A DNA stretch of 64,000 nt from Capnocytophaga stomatis (GCF_002302635.1 NZ_CP022387.1:1550001-1614000); one strand, 5' to 3'; numbered from the stretch's first letter, positions 8,838-19,308 are shown. Numbers and translations: made by a program. Notes: generated by a model not told the origin, from the letters alone.

Positions 8838-9551
8838 TTATTTAAGTTTATTCAAATATAAATTGACTACGTTTTCCAGTCCCAAATAAAGTGACTCGCT
8901 GATGAGTGCGTGTCCGATTGATACTTCCAACAAATTTGGGATATTTTCCTTAAAGAATTTGATGTTTTCCAAACTCAAATCGTGTCCTGCGTTAAGTCCT
9001 AAACCTACTTTTTGAGCTTCCAAAGCTGCTTTTATGTACGGCTCAATTCCCTTTTTGTTTCCTTTTTCATATTCGGTGGCATAGCTTTCGGTGTAGAGTT
9101 CCACACGGTCTGTTCCTGTTTCCGCAGCGGCTGTTACCATTGCCTCCACAGGGTCAACAAATAATGAAGTTCGGATGCCATTTCGCTTGAATTCAGCAAT
9201 TATTTCTGTCAAATACGCTTTGTGCTTGATAGTATCCCAGCCTGCATTGGAAGTGATAGCATCATCAGCATCAGGAACAAGCGTTACCTGCGTAGGTTTT
9301 ACTTTTAGCACCAAATCCATAAATTTCGGAATAGGATTTCCTTCAATGTTATATTCCGTAACCACGACCTCCAGCAAATCAAGAGCATCTTGATAACGAA
9401 TGTGCCTTTCGTCAGGGCGAGGATGAATTGTAATTCCTTCTGCTCCAAATTTTTGCACATCGGCAGCTACTTTTAGTAAGTTAGGAACATTTCCGCCGCG
9501 GGAATTGCGAAGAGTAGCAATTTTGTTGATATTTACACTTAATTTTGTCAT
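8838..9551 (-). CDS. pdxJ: Pyridoxine 5'-phosphate synthase
   Basis: The 237-residue protein begins TKLSVNINKIATLRNSRGG, the PdxJ substrate-binding N-terminus. It continues with the catalytic HPRPDERHI motif (about residues 42-50), TLVPD (about 92-96) and the late GLNAGHDLSLEN segment, all typical of PdxJ. The enzyme condenses 3-amino-2-oxopropyl phosphate with 1-deoxyxylulose 5-phosphate to make pyridoxine 5'-phosphate. The length is normal. A TATCTTTG -7 box on the minus strand (9574-9581) lies just upstream. In many flavobacteria pdxJ neighbours an alpha/beta hydrolase, CBS protein and nadK; here those genes are about 54 kb away at the right edge. Confidence 0.96.
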   Translation of the reverse strand: MTKLSVNINKIATLRNSRGGNVPNLLKVAADVQKFGAEGITIHPRPDERHIRYQDALDLLEVVVTEYNIEGNPIPKFMDLVLKVKPTQVTLVPDADDAITSNAGWDTIKHKAYLTEIIAEFKRNGIRTSLFVDPVEAMVTAAAETGTDRVELYTESYATEYEKGNKKGIEPYIKAALEAQKVGLGLNAGHDLSLENIKFFKENIPNLLEVSIGHALISESLYLGLENVVNLYLNKLK

Positions 9552-9636
9552 TTCTCAATTCAATTATTTGATACAAAGATAAGATTTTCGTACAAAAATA
9601 AAAGGCAGAGAGTTGAAAAATTATTTTTTTGAATAA

Positions 9637-9669
9637 TTTGATTAATTTTTATACTTTTTTGTATCTTTA
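9637..9669 (+). promoter_or_regulatory. Promoter for the alpha-2-macroglobulin gene
   Basis: TTTG (9637-9640), 21 bases, TATCTTTA (9662-9669; one mismatch to TAnnTTTG); start codon at 9695. Confidence 0.6.
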
Positions 9670-9694
9670 CCCGATTCAAATACGCGTATAGACT

Positions 9695-12600
9695 ATGAAG
9701 AAAGTAATTTTATTTTCGATTGCTCTTTTAACGCTTTTTGCGTGTAAGAAAGAGGCTACTATTTTCAACAGTAATCCGCTGTTGTACAAGGACTACATTT
9801 CAGGATTTACCAGCGGAACGGTTTCTGCTGAAACAAGTTTCAAAGTATTGTTCAATGAGGCAATTTCGCAAGAGAAGATAGCCAAAATCAATGATTTGGA
9901 TTTGTTTGAAGTTTCGCCTAAAGTGAAGGGTAAGGTGCTGTGCCTGAATCCTTACGAGGTGGAATTTATTCCTGAAAAACGCTTGGAACAGAACACTGAC
10001 TACAAAATTTCATTCAATTTGAAGAATTTATTTTCAGTTTCTGAAGGCTTGGAAATTTTCAACTTTTCAGTGAAAACTTTACAGCAAGGCTACAGAATTA
10101 AGGAAGGAGATTTGCAATCCTACAATGAAAATTTGTATTTTTTGAATGCTGAATTGCTTGCCAGTGACAAAATTTCGTACGAAACGGCTAAAAAATTGGT
10201 TTCTGCAACGCTGGGAAGGAAGAAAATTTCTGTAAAATTTCTTTCTCAGGGCAATAGCAATAAATTTCCGATTGTTTTTGACAGTATTCCACGTTCGGAT
10301 GATGCAGAAACTTTGAAAATTTCGTGGAATGCAGGCGATGTTCCTTCCGAAAATTTGCTTCCTTTTTCAATTTCAATACCCGAAAAAGGGGCTTTTAAAG
10401 CTCTTTTTACAAGGACAGAAGATTCATCGAATCAGTCTTTTAGTATCAATTTTTCGGAACCGCTTGAAAAGAATCAGAATTTCAACGGATTAGTAACACT
10501 TAGCAACACCGATACAGAGCTGAAATACAGTGTAAACGGAAACGTTTTAAAAGTTTTCCGAGAAGCAACCAATGAGGGTGATTTTCAGGTAACTGTTCAC
10601 GAAGGAGTGCGTAGCATTTATGGTAAACGTATTAGTAATTCTGAAAATTTTGAGGTTCGTTTTCTGCAACAAAAACCGGAAATCCGACTTGTGAAAAACG
10701 GAACGATTTTGCCAAGTTCTCAAAATTTAAAAGTTCATTTTCAGGCAATTAACTTGCGGGCCGTAAATGCTACGGTTTATCGTATTTATGAAAATAATAT
10801 TCTTCAATTTTTGCAAGAAAATAGCTTAGGTTCAAGTTACGGTTTGCAAAGAGTGGGGAAACCAATTGCCAAAAAGGTTATCCAACTTTCGGAAAGTGCT
10901 CTTTCGCCTCTGAGGGAATGGAACACATATTCGCTTGATTTATCGTCAGTTATTACACCGGAACCAGGAGCTATTTATCGAGTGGAATTTACAATGAAGA
11001 AAAATTATTCGCTTTACGCTTGTGGCTCGGAGAGCGAACCTCTTGATTTGTCATTTGAAGAAGAACCGCTTGAAAAAGAGTTGGGAGATTATGAAGATGA
11101 TTACTATTATTGGGGAAGTAGCGACAATCCTTGTGACGATTATTTTTATAATAAAACTGTGGGAACGAATGTTTTAGCCAGTGATTTGGGGGTAATTGTT
11201 AAAAAAGGGCAAAATAATAGCTACACGGTAGTTGTAAATAACATTTTAAGCACAGAGTCTGTAAGTGGAGCCGTTGTGGAAGTTTTTGATTATCAGCAAC
11301 AAAAAATTCAAGAAGGTAAAACAAACAGTGAGGGAATTATTAAATTTGAAATTTCCAGCAGGGCCTTTTTTGCAAAAATCAGAAAGGATAATAACACTAC
11401 TTATGTTAAAATGGATGATGCAGCACCTCAATCAGTTAGTAAATATGATGTGGACGGATTGCGCTTGCAAAAAGGATTAAACGGATTCATTTATGCGGAA
11501 AGAGGTGTTTGGCGTCCGGGTGATAGTATTTACGTGAGTTTTGTACTCAATGATTTTGCTCAAAAATTGCCCGAAAAACTTCCGATAAAACTCAAATTTA
11601 CAGACCCTTACGGTAAAGTGATTGCTGAGCGTATGCAAAGTAGCAACCCAACAAACCACTATGTTTTCGGGTTGAAAACATCGCCTGAAGCCCCAACAGG
11701 AAACTGGAATGTGAGTATTTCGGCAGGAGCAGCAAAATTCCATAAACCAATAAAAATAGAAACTATCAAGCCCAATCGGTTGAAAATTGAGAACAGCTTG
11801 AGCGGAAAACTGATTTCAGCCAACGGAGCAAATGCCAATTTACAAGTACTTTGGTTGCACGGTTCGCCTGCGGGAAATACGCAAGTAAACGTTAAAGCGA
11901 AGTTCTATCCTATGGAAACAGTTTTTAAAGGTTACGAAAAGTATATTTTCAATAATGAAGCATATCAGTTTGAAAATCAGGAAATTTCTGTATATGAAGG
12001 ACGAACCGATTCTCAAGGGAGTGCTAATTTCTACTTCAAAGCAGATGAATTACAAGCTCCCGGAATGTTACGAGTGAATTTCCTTACCCAAGCTAATGAA
12101 AGTGGGGGGGACTTCAGTACGGATGTAAGTACTGCATCGTTCTCACCTTATGATAGTTACGTAGGTTTGAGATTACCTGAAGCTAACAAATATGACTATT
12201 ATAACACAGAAGAAAATCACACATTTGAAGCGATTGTTCTTTCTGAAAAAGGAGAGCCTTTACGTGACCAAAATGTTTCGGTAACTGTTTATAAAGTAGG
12301 CTGGAATTGGTGGTGGGATGCTTCCAATCAAAATATATCAACGTACAATAGTTCAAGCAGTAACGCCATCTATACGACAAAAACGGTTGAAACGAATAGC
12401 AGTGGTAAGGCAAAATTCGATTTGAAAATTCCTGATGGAGATTGGGGTAGATATTTCATTTTACTTTCCGATGAAGATAGCGGTCACAAAAGTGGAACTA
12501 CGGTTTATTTTGATTGGGGTAGTTGGTCAGGAAAATCGCGAAAAGCATCAAGTGAAGAAGCTGTAATGCTCTCATTAGGAAGCGATAAAAAAGAATATAA

Positions 12601-15160
12601 TGTAGGTGAAAAAGCTAAAATATCGTTCCCTTCTGATGAAGGTGGCAGGGCTTTAATTTCTGTTGAAAATGGAAATGATGTGTTGGAAACCTATTGGGTA
12701 GAAACCAAATCGGGCGAAACTAACTATGAAATTTCTATTACAGAAAAAATGACTCCGAATGTGTACTTATACGTAACATCATTGCAGCCTCACGCTAATT
12801 CGGTAAATGACGCCCCGATACGACTATACGGAGTTTTACCAATTTCGGTAGTAGATAAAGAAACTCAGTTGAACCCTGTGGTTCAAATGGCTGATGTACT
12901 GCGTCCTGAACAGAAAACAACCATCAAAATTAGTGAGAAATCGGGCAAACCGATGACATACACTTTGGCAATTGTAGAAGACGGATTGCTTAACTTAACC
13001 CGATTCAAAACGCCAAATCCTTGGAGCAAGTTTTTCTCAAAAACAGCTTTGGGTGTGAAGACTTGGGATGTTTATAATGACATTATCGGAGCTTACGGAG
13101 GAACAGTAAATCAAGCATTTAGCATAGGAGGAGACGAAGATTTGGGGGGAGCAGAGGCTCAAAAAGCAAATCGTTTTAAACCTTTTGTGATTGTTAAAGG
13201 TCCTTACACTTTGAAAAAAGGAAACACGAATGCTCACGATATTCAAGTTCCAAATTATATGGGCTCAGCAAGGGTGATGGTAGTGGCTTCGGATGTTACC
13301 AAAAACGCATTTGGAAGTGCCGAGAAGAAAGATATTCCTGTTATAAGTCCGCTTTCATTGTTGGGTTCTTTACCAAGAAAAGCAGTTCCTGGCGAAAAAA
13401 TTACGTTGCCGGTTACGGTTTTTGCAATGGAGAAAAGCATCAGAAATGCAACGATTTCTGTGGAAACAAATACTCATTTTAAGGTAGTTGGCAATAAATC
13501 GCAATCGTTACAATTTGACGGAACGGGTGAGAAAATGGCATATTTTGAGTTAGAAACTACGCAACAAACGGGCATCGGGAAAGTGAAAATCACAGCAACT
13601 TCGGGCAGTGAAAAAGCGGTTTACGAAGTGGAAATGGATGTGTACAACCCGAATCCTGTAACTTATTTTGTTCAGAATGCGGTACTTACAGAAGGAAGTT
13701 CGCAAAACTTGAATGCTTCTGTTTTTGGAGAAAAAGCCAAAAATGTGCTTGAAATTTCCAGCTTCCCGGGAGTGAATTTACATCAGAGATTGAATTACTT
13801 AATTTCGTATCCTCACGGTTGCGGCGAGCAAATCACCTCTGGAGCTTTTCCGCAATTATTTTTGAGCGATTTTGTCAATTTAACACCTGAAAAGGCAGAA
13901 GAAGTACGCCGAAATGTAACCGTAGCAATTAGTAAACTTCACGAAAATCAACTTCCTAACGGGGGATTTGCTTACTGGAAAGGAAACCGATATGCTGACG
14001 ACTGGACGACTTCTTACATTGGTCAGTTCTTCGTTTTGGCAGAGAAAAAAGGATACGTACTTCCGTCGGGAAGCAAACAAAATTGGCTGAACTATCAAAA
14101 CAATGAAGCTCGTCAATGGCGTTATAATCCTGAATATCAGAATGATTTCGCTCAGGCATATCGTTTGTACACGTTGGCTTTGGCAGGAAGTCCTAATATG
14201 GGAGCAATGAATCGATTGCGTGAAACTAAAGATATTTCATCTAACGCAAAACGCTTGTTAGCAGCGGCTTACGCTTTTTCCGGACAAAAGCAAACAGCAA
14301 ATAATTTGTTTCAATCGGTTTCAGTAGATGATAATGATGGAAATTATTACTATTACGGTTCCGAAGTTCGTAACAAGGCGATGGCTTTGGAAACAGCTTT
14401 GTTGATTGGCAAAAAAGAAGATGCAGCACGTTGGGCTTTAGAAATTGCGGATAGGCTTTCTTCTTCCGATTGGATGAGCACTCAAACCACAGCTTACGCA
14501 CTTTATGCAATGGCTAAATATGTGGAAATCAACAAAAGTGGAAAATCATTCTCGGCATCGTATTCTTTGGGAGGAAAAACAGAAAACATCAAATCAAGTG
14601 AACCGATGGCTTCTGTTGAATTACCTATTAAAGGAGATAAACAATCGTTACAGATTAAAAATACCTCAAAACAAACGCTTTATGTGCGATTAATTTCGAG
14701 TGGCGTGCTACCTGTGGGGAAAGAATTGCCAATGCAAAACGGTTTGGCTCTGTCAACTACGTATCGAGATAAAAACGGTAATGTGGTTGATGTAAGCCAA
14801 GTACGTCAAAGTACGGAACTGATTGCTTCTATCGAGGTTAAAAATTTGACTAACGAATCTGTTGAAAATGTAGCACTTACGCAAATTATTCCGTCAGGCT
14901 GGGAGATTATCAACACGCGTTTCACGGATTACGGGGATACAGAGCAAAGTTCGTATATTGATTATGCGGATTTTAGAGATGACAGAGCTAATTTTTACTT
15001 GTCATTGAAAGGAAATCAGACAAAAGTAATAAAACTGAAGTTAAACGCCTCGTACGCAGGACGTTACTATCTTCCGGGAACTTTTGCCGAGGCGATGTAC
15101 AACAATCGTTACAATACCCGAACCGAAGGCAAATGGGTTGAGGTATATCGGGCAGAGTAA
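9695..15160 (+). CDS. Alpha-2-macroglobulin family lipoprotein
   Basis: The 1821-residue protein has a lipoprotein signal (lipobox FAC, Cys17 followed by KKE). Several beta-sandwich MG domains follow, including a bait-like region with RGVWRPGDSIYVSFVLND near residue 605. The thioester motif PHGCGEQ is complete at residues 1373-1379, and the helical thioester domain follows it (PNGGFAYWKGNRYADDWTTSY). Bacterial alpha-2-macroglobulins trap proteases: cleavage in the bait region triggers conformational change and covalent capture through the Cys-Gln thioester. Many gut and oral bacteria pair this gene with pbpC, which is not present here; a TonB receptor follows after a terminator. Lys-Lys-Glu after the lipid cysteine leaves surface or periplasmic location open. 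Confidence 0.93.
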   Translation: MKKVILFSIALLTLFACKKEATIFNSNPLLYKDYISGFTSGTVSAETSFKVLFNEAISQEKIAKINDLDLFEVSPKVKGKVLCLNPYEVEFIPEKRLEQNTDYKISFNLKNLFSVSEGLEIFNFSVKTLQQGYRIKEGDLQSYNENLYFLNAELLASDKISYETAKKLVSATLGRKKISVKFLSQGNSNKFPIVFDSIPRSDDAETLKISWNAGDVPSENLLPFSISIPEKGAFKALFTRTEDSSNQSFSINFSEPLEKNQNFNGLVTLSNTDTELKYSVNGNVLKVFREATNEGDFQVTVHEGVRSIYGKRISNSENFEVRFLQQKPEIRLVKNGTILPSSQNLKVHFQAINLRAVNATVYRIYENNILQFLQENSLGSSYGLQRVGKPIAKKVIQLSESALSPLREWNTYSLDLSSVITPEPGAIYRVEFTMKKNYSLYACGSESEPLDLSFEEEPLEKELGDYEDDYYYWGSSDNPCDDYFYNKTVGTNVLASDLGVIVKKGQNNSYTVVVNNILSTESVSGAVVEVFDYQQQKIQEGKTNSEGIIKFEISSRAFFAKIRKDNNTTYVKMDDAAPQSVSKYDVDGLRLQKGLNGFIYAERGVWRPGDSIYVSFVLNDFAQKLPEKLPIKLKFTDPYGKVIAERMQSSNPTNHYVFGLKTSPEAPTGNWNVSISAGAAKFHKPIKIETIKPNRLKIENSLSGKLISANGANANLQVLWLHGSPAGNTQVNVKAKFYPMETVFKGYEKYIFNNEAYQFENQEISVYEGRTDSQGSANFYFKADELQAPGMLRVNFLTQANESGGDFSTDVSTASFSPYDSYVGLRLPEANKYDYYNTEENHTFEAIVLSEKGEPLRDQNVSVTVYKVGWNWWWDASNQNISTYNSSSSNAIYTTKTVETNSSGKAKFDLKIPDGDWGRYFILLSDEDSGHKSGTTVYFDWGSWSGKSRKASSEEAVMLSLGSDKKEYNVGEKAKISFPSDEGGRALISVENGNDVLETYWVETKSGETNYEISITEKMTPNVYLYVTSLQPHANSVNDAPIRLYGVLPISVVDKETQLNPVVQMADVLRPEQKTTIKISEKSGKPMTYTLAIVEDGLLNLTRFKTPNPWSKFFSKTALGVKTWDVYNDIIGAYGGTVNQAFSIGGDEDLGGAEAQKANRFKPFVIVKGPYTLKKGNTNAHDIQVPNYMGSARVMVVASDVTKNAFGSAEKKDIPVISPLSLLGSLPRKAVPGEKITLPVTVFAMEKSIRNATISVETNTHFKVVGNKSQSLQFDGTGEKMAYFELETTQQTGIGKVKITATSGSEKAVYEVEMDVYNPNPVTYFVQNAVLTEGSSQNLNASVFGEKAKNVLEISSFPGVNLHQRLNYLISYPHGCGEQITSGAFPQLFLSDFVNLTPEKAEEVRRNVTVAISKLHENQLPNGGFAYWKGNRYADDWTTSYIGQFFVLAEKKGYVLPSGSKQNWLNYQNNEARQWRYNPEYQNDFAQAYRLYTLALAGSPNMGAMNRLRETKDISSNAKRLLAAAYAFSGQKQTANNLFQSVSVDDNDGNYYYYGSEVRNKAMALETALLIGKKEDAARWALEIADRLSSSDWMSTQTTAYALYAMAKYVEINKSGKSFSASYSLGGKTENIKSSEPMASVELPIKGDKQSLQIKNTSKQTLYVRLISSGVLPVGKELPMQNGLALSTTYRDKNGNVVDVSQVRQSTELIASIEVKNLTNESVENVALTQIIPSGWEIINTRFTDYGDTEQSSYIDYADFRDDRANFYLSLKGNQTKVIKLKLNASYAGRYYLPGTFAEAMYNNRYNTRTEGKWVEVYRAE

Positions 15161-15184
15161 AACGTTTGTCAATTTAAAACTTTT

Positions 15185-15220
15185 AAAAGAGCTGGGAATT
15201 TTTCTTAGCTCTTTTATTTT
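15185..15220 (+). terminator. Terminator after the alpha-2-macroglobulin gene
   Basis: AAAAGAGCT (15185-15193) pairs with AGCTCTTTT (15207-15215), followed by ATTTT. Confidence 0.75.
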
Positions 15221-15272
15221 GCTGATATTCAGATTTAGATTAATAAAACAATAAAAATAATCAAACAATGTT

Positions 15273-15302
15273 TTTGCATATGAAATATATTTTTTAGATT
15301 TG
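15273..15302 (+). promoter_or_regulatory. Promoter for the TonB-dependent receptor
   Basis: TTTG (15273-15276), 18 bases, TAGATTTG (15295-15302), an exact consensus match; start codons at 15320 or 15344 follow. Confidence 0.7.
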
Positions 15303-15319
15303 CCGAAAAAAATTATTCA

Positions 15320-17647
15320 ATGAAATTTAATCAAAATATTTTTATGAAAAATTATTTATTAGTATTTCTACTATTTTTGGGGGCAAAAGTCTTTGCTCAA
15401 AACGGAACTTTGAAAGGAAATATCTCTTCGGATGGGAATCCCTTGGAGCTAATTTCCGTAGTTTTGGAGAACAAAACGCATAAAAAATGGGTAATTTCTG
15501 ACAAAAAAGGAAACTTTGAGTTAAGCGTTCCTGAAGGGAATTATAATTTGAAAGTTTCTTCATTAGGATTTGTAACTGTTACAGAGAAAATTACGGTTAA
15601 ATCTGGTGAAGTTATCGAAAGAAATTTTGAACTAAAAGAAGACGTTTTAGGGATAGATGAAGTGGTGGTAACAGCTACTAAAACAGCGTTGAACAGAAAA
15701 GAAGCACCCGTTTTGGTAAGTGTTACAGGACAGAAAGATTTGGTAAATGTAAGAGCAACAACTCTTATGGAAGGCTTGGTTTTTCAGCCTGGTTTGAGAA
15801 CAGAGGTGAATTGCCAAAACTGTGGATTTTCACAAGTGAGAATCAATGGTTTAGGAGGTGCGTATTCTCAAATTTTGATTGATAGCCGTCCTATTTTTGG
15901 TTCACTTAATGGTGTTTACGGACTGGAGCAAATACCGGCAAGTATGATTGACCGAATTGAGGTTATTCGTGGAGGTGGTTCGGCTTTGTTCGGAGCAAAT
16001 GCCATTGCAGGAACTATTAACGTGATTACTAAAAATCCAACCAAAAATGAGGCTCAAGCAGGCGTTTCGGCGGCTTTAATAGGCGGAAAATCCGAAGATA
16101 TCGTTTCATCATTTAACGGTTCAATTGTAAATGAGAATCTTACAAGAGGTATTTCTTTCTATGGGATGAATCGTATTCGTGAATCATACGATGCCAATGG
16201 TGATGACCTTTCAGAACTTACAAAATTGAGAAACATCAATGCCGGAGCAAAATTCTTTAATGAATTTGATTCTCGTAAAAAATTAGAAGGAGAACTTAAC
16301 GTAAGTAATGAAAATCGTAGAGGAGGAAATAAATTTGACCTTCCTGAGCACTTGGCAGATATTGCAGAATCTATCCGCACGGATATGGTAGGAGGAAATA
16401 TCAATTATGATTATTTGTCGCCTTCTTACAATCATAAATTTTCAGTGTTTGCAAGTGGGCAACGCACTAAAGCTAACAACTACTACGGAGCTTTTGATAC
16501 TGAGAACAATACCTACGATGTTGAAGCATTGAATTACGGTGTTACTCGTGAAAGTATTTGGGTAATTGGAGGGCAACACACAGCTCAAATTTATGCCGGA
16601 GAAGGAAGCATCCAATGGACATCAGGAACAGAGTACAAATTTGATGATATCTCAGAAACCAGACGTAATCCGGATATTCTTGCGGTAAATCAAGACCAAA
16701 AAATCTTCGGGTTATATACGCAAGCCGATTGGAAAATTCTTCCGAATTTCAAAGTTTTAGCAGGTTTACGTTTGGATAACATCAGTTCCAACTTGCTGAA
16801 AAAATCAGTTACGGCACTCAACCCAAGAGCGAGTTTGTTGTATAACATAACTGATGAAGTAATTGCCAGAGCTTCATATGCTCGTGGATTCAGAGCTCCG
16901 CTATTTTATTCCGAAGATGTTCATTCTGAATTAATTACGGGAGAAGTTCGCAGGGTGCAGTTGGCTTCAGATTTGAAGAAAGAAACATCGGACAGCTTTA
17001 CGGCTTCATTGGAGTACAACCACTCACACGAAGACCATCAAATCGTTGCGATGATTGAAGGATTCTACACTGCATTGCATAATCCGTTTGTATATACTTC
17101 AATTGGTAGAGAGAAAGATTTGGATATCAAAGAGAAACAAAACGGAGACAAAGCCACTGTAAAAGGTGTGAATTTGGAGTTCAAATACAGTCCTAATCCT
17201 AAATTTGCTTTCCAATTAGGAGCTACTTTCCAAAGTTCAAAATATGATAAAAAACAAGTAGTGGCGGAAGACGAACACGGAAATGTTATTGCCGAAACTG
17301 ACAAACTTTTGCGTTCGCCAAATGCATACGGAAATTTAACAACAACGTACAAACCTCAAGATGAGTGGACTATCAACTTAACAACTGTTTTTACAGGTTC
17401 AATGGAAACATTGCACGAAGGCAGAAATGAGCTTTTAACTACGCCGAATATGTTTGATTTTGGGCTTAATACTTCTTACGAATTCAGATTTGATAATTTC
17501 TTCACAATGGAAGTAAGTGCTGGTATTAAAAACTTGTTCAATGATTACCAAAAAGATTTTGATAAAGGAATTGACCGCGACCCTACTTACATTTATGGAC
17601 CTTCACTTCCGAGAACACTTTTTGCAGGTTTAAAAATTAGGATATAG
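15320..17647 (+). CDS. TonB-dependent outer-membrane receptor
   Basis: The protein has 775 residues if ATG 15320 is used; ATG 15344 (MKNYLLVFLLFLGAKVFAQ) gives a cleaner signal peptide and is equally likely. A carboxypeptidase-regulatory-like domain occupies about residues 30-110. The TonB-box/plug entry DEVVVTATK is near residue 117, the plug domain (RINGLGGAYSQILIDSRPI and the RIEVIRGGGSALFGANAIAGTINVIT strand) runs to about 240, and the rest is the 22-strand barrel ending in FAGLKIRI. Unlike SusC it is a classic siderophore/vitamin/metal-type receptor. The CQNCG pair in the plug is seen in some metal or cobalamin-type receptors, but the substrate is not determined. It uses TonB energy to import its ligand across the outer membrane. 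Confidence 0.92.
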   Translation: MKFNQNIFMKNYLLVFLLFLGAKVFAQNGTLKGNISSDGNPLELISVVLENKTHKKWVISDKKGNFELSVPEGNYNLKVSSLGFVTVTEKITVKSGEVIERNFELKEDVLGIDEVVVTATKTALNRKEAPVLVSVTGQKDLVNVRATTLMEGLVFQPGLRTEVNCQNCGFSQVRINGLGGAYSQILIDSRPIFGSLNGVYGLEQIPASMIDRIEVIRGGGSALFGANAIAGTINVITKNPTKNEAQAGVSAALIGGKSEDIVSSFNGSIVNENLTRGISFYGMNRIRESYDANGDDLSELTKLRNINAGAKFFNEFDSRKKLEGELNVSNENRRGGNKFDLPEHLADIAESIRTDMVGGNINYDYLSPSYNHKFSVFASGQRTKANNYYGAFDTENNTYDVEALNYGVTRESIWVIGGQHTAQIYAGEGSIQWTSGTEYKFDDISETRRNPDILAVNQDQKIFGLYTQADWKILPNFKVLAGLRLDNISSNLLKKSVTALNPRASLLYNITDEVIARASYARGFRAPLFYSEDVHSELITGEVRRVQLASDLKKETSDSFTASLEYNHSHEDHQIVAMIEGFYTALHNPFVYTSIGREKDLDIKEKQNGDKATVKGVNLEFKYSPNPKFAFQLGATFQSSKYDKKQVVAEDEHGNVIAETDKLLRSPNAYGNLTTTYKPQDEWTINLTTVFTGSMETLHEGRNELLTTPNMFDFGLNTSYEFRFDNFFTMEVSAGIKNLFNDYQKDFDKGIDRDPTYIYGPSLPRTLFAGLKIRI

Positions 17648-17691
17648 TTTTAGTTTTATAAGTGGAGAATGAAAATGTCTCTACCTTTTTG

Positions 17692-17726
17692 AAAAAAGCC
17701 GAGTTGAATTCAACTCGGCTTTTTTG
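17692..17726. terminator. Bidirectional terminator between the TonB receptor and susD
   Basis: A nearly uninterrupted palindrome AAAAAAGCCGAGTTGAATTC and its complement with A and T tracts at the ends, located between convergent genes. Confidence 0.9.
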
Positions 17727-17736
17727 TTAGAATCTT

Positions 17737-19308
17737 TTATAATTCATTTTGCTCAATAAGAGGATTTCCTTTAAGTTCAGCATAAGGAATAAGAAACTGC
17801 CAATATTTGCTATCAGGAGATGTGGGAACGTTCTCTACTATGTTTCCTGAGTTACGAGAAATAGCCGTTTGCTTCCTAGCGCCTGTTAAATACTGTTGGA
17901 TATTTTTTGAGTTTAATCGGTTATGAACTTCTTTCAAGCGTTTCATATCAAAGAAACGTTGTCCTTCCATCCAGAGGTCAATACGCTTGTTACGCATTAT
18001 CTCTTCAATGAGTTTTTCACCAGTAACAGTTGTATTGTATTCTACATCACGAGTTACCATAATTGTGTTAAGCGTAGTTTGTGCTTCATTGTATTTCCCT
18101 TGGCGAGCTTGTGCCTCGGCTTTTATGTAATACATTTCTGCCAAACGCATCAAGAATATATCACCACGACTGTCTTTCGCTGCTCTTGACTTGAACTTGA
18201 TTGACTGTCCTGTGGTTTCCCAATTTGGTTTGCTAGTGCCACCTTTAAAGTATATGGAAAAGGCATCTGCTGGAATTTCATCGTCTCTGTCTAAGCACAC
18301 CCACCATTTGCGACGTACATCTTTTTCCCCCATCAAATCATAAATATCACGATTTACGGAAAAACGAAGGGCATCGTTCCATCCATCATCAAAATTGTAC
18401 GAATATGATGAAAAGAATCCACCATAGCCAAGAATTTGATCTACGGACTGTGTATATGCCCACATCCATTCAGTGTCATTCAGATTATTAAACCCACTCA
18501 CCAAGTTCATTCCCTTTTGCAAAGATGCTCCTGATTCAGCCATTGCTATATCAGCGTATTTTTCAGCATTTTCCCAATCTGATTTGGTTAGTGCGATACG
18601 AGCAGCAATTCCGCAAGCTGTAGAGTAACGAATAGCATTTTTTCTTTTCTTGTCCGGAGCGTTTTTCAAATTACTTAATGCAGCAGCCATATCTGAATCA
18701 ATATAATTGTAAACTTCTGCTACGGTAGAACGAGGCAAAGGCTCTTCAAGTTTGTCTGGAGTACGGATAATCACTCCCAAATGGTTGTTAGCTTCACCTT
18801 TTTCATATCGTTTTGCAAAAAGTTGAACTAGATTGTGATATGCCCAAGCACGAAATGCGTGTGCTTCCCCTAAAATAGTTGCCTTGTCAGAAGGAGTAAG
18901 GTCAGGTGTTTTGTCTACATTGCCAAGTATTTTATTAGTATGAAGGATTACAGTGTAATAATAATCCCACGCTTTATAGTTAATTCCATTATCAGAGGAG
19001 ATATCTCTACTTCCTGTGAATCTATATTGCTGCATATGATATCCTGATAATGTATTAATCATATCATCACCCATTATATCCAATTGTGCATTCATCGCTG
19101 CTTGCCCGTATGCGAATCTTTGTCCAAAGTTGTACATATACATCATATTATGTATGCCTTCAAGGATTGCGTTGAGCCCTTGTGTTGTATTTTCTGCAAT
19201 TTTTTCACTTATGGCATTAGAGGGAGCTGTCTCCAAAAAATCTTCAGAACATCCACTTGCCATTACTACTGCTAAAGAAGCTATGGCTAATTTATTTATT
19301 ATTCTCAT
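17737..19308 (-). CDS. SusD/RagB-type nutrient-binding lipoprotein (locus 1)
   Basis: The 523-residue protein has a lipoprotein signal with Cys20 (ASGCSEDF). The acidic SED after the cysteine resembles the lipoprotein export signal described for Capnocytophaga surface lipoproteins, which fits exposure on the cell surface. It shows the RagB order: N-terminal SusD-like helices (LEGIHNMMYMYNFGQ), a TPR-like core with GEAHAFRAWAYHNLVQLFAKRYEK near residues 145-170, and the C-terminal EIMRNKRIDLWMEGQRFFDMKR motif. It binds a glycan or peptide nutrient as the lid of the adjacent SusC channel, whose gene ends 18 bases upstream. No glycoside hydrolase is next to it, so the ligand is unknown. Confidence 0.93.
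   Translation of the reverse strand: MRIINKLAIASLAVVMASGCSEDFLETAPSNAISEKIAENTTQGLNAILEGIHNMMYMYNFGQRFAYGQAAMNAQLDIMGDDMINTLSGYHMQQYRFTGSRDISSDNGINYKAWDYYYTVILHTNKILGNVDKTPDLTPSDKATILGEAHAFRAWAYHNLVQLFAKRYEKGEANNHLGVIIRTPDKLEEPLPRSTVAEVYNYIDSDMAAALSNLKNAPDKKRKNAIRYSTACGIAARIALTKSDWENAEKYADIAMAESGASLQKGMNLVSGFNNLNDTEWMWAYTQSVDQILGYGGFFSSYSYNFDDGWNDALRFSVNRDIYDLMGEKDVRRKWWVCLDRDDEIPADAFSIYFKGGTSKPNWETTGQSIKFKSRAAKDSRGDIFLMRLAEMYYIKAEAQARQGKYNEAQTTLNTIMVTRDVEYNTTVTGEKLIEEIMRNKRIDLWMEGQRFFDMKRLKEVHNRLNSKNIQQYLTGARKQTAISRNSGNIVENVPTSPDSKYWQFLIPYAELKGNPLIEQNEL

Noticed and set aside
14241-14510. Antisense frames inside the alpha-2-macroglobulin gene and in other long genes
   Set aside because: They are shadows of strong coding sequence on the other strand, without start context or family resemblance.
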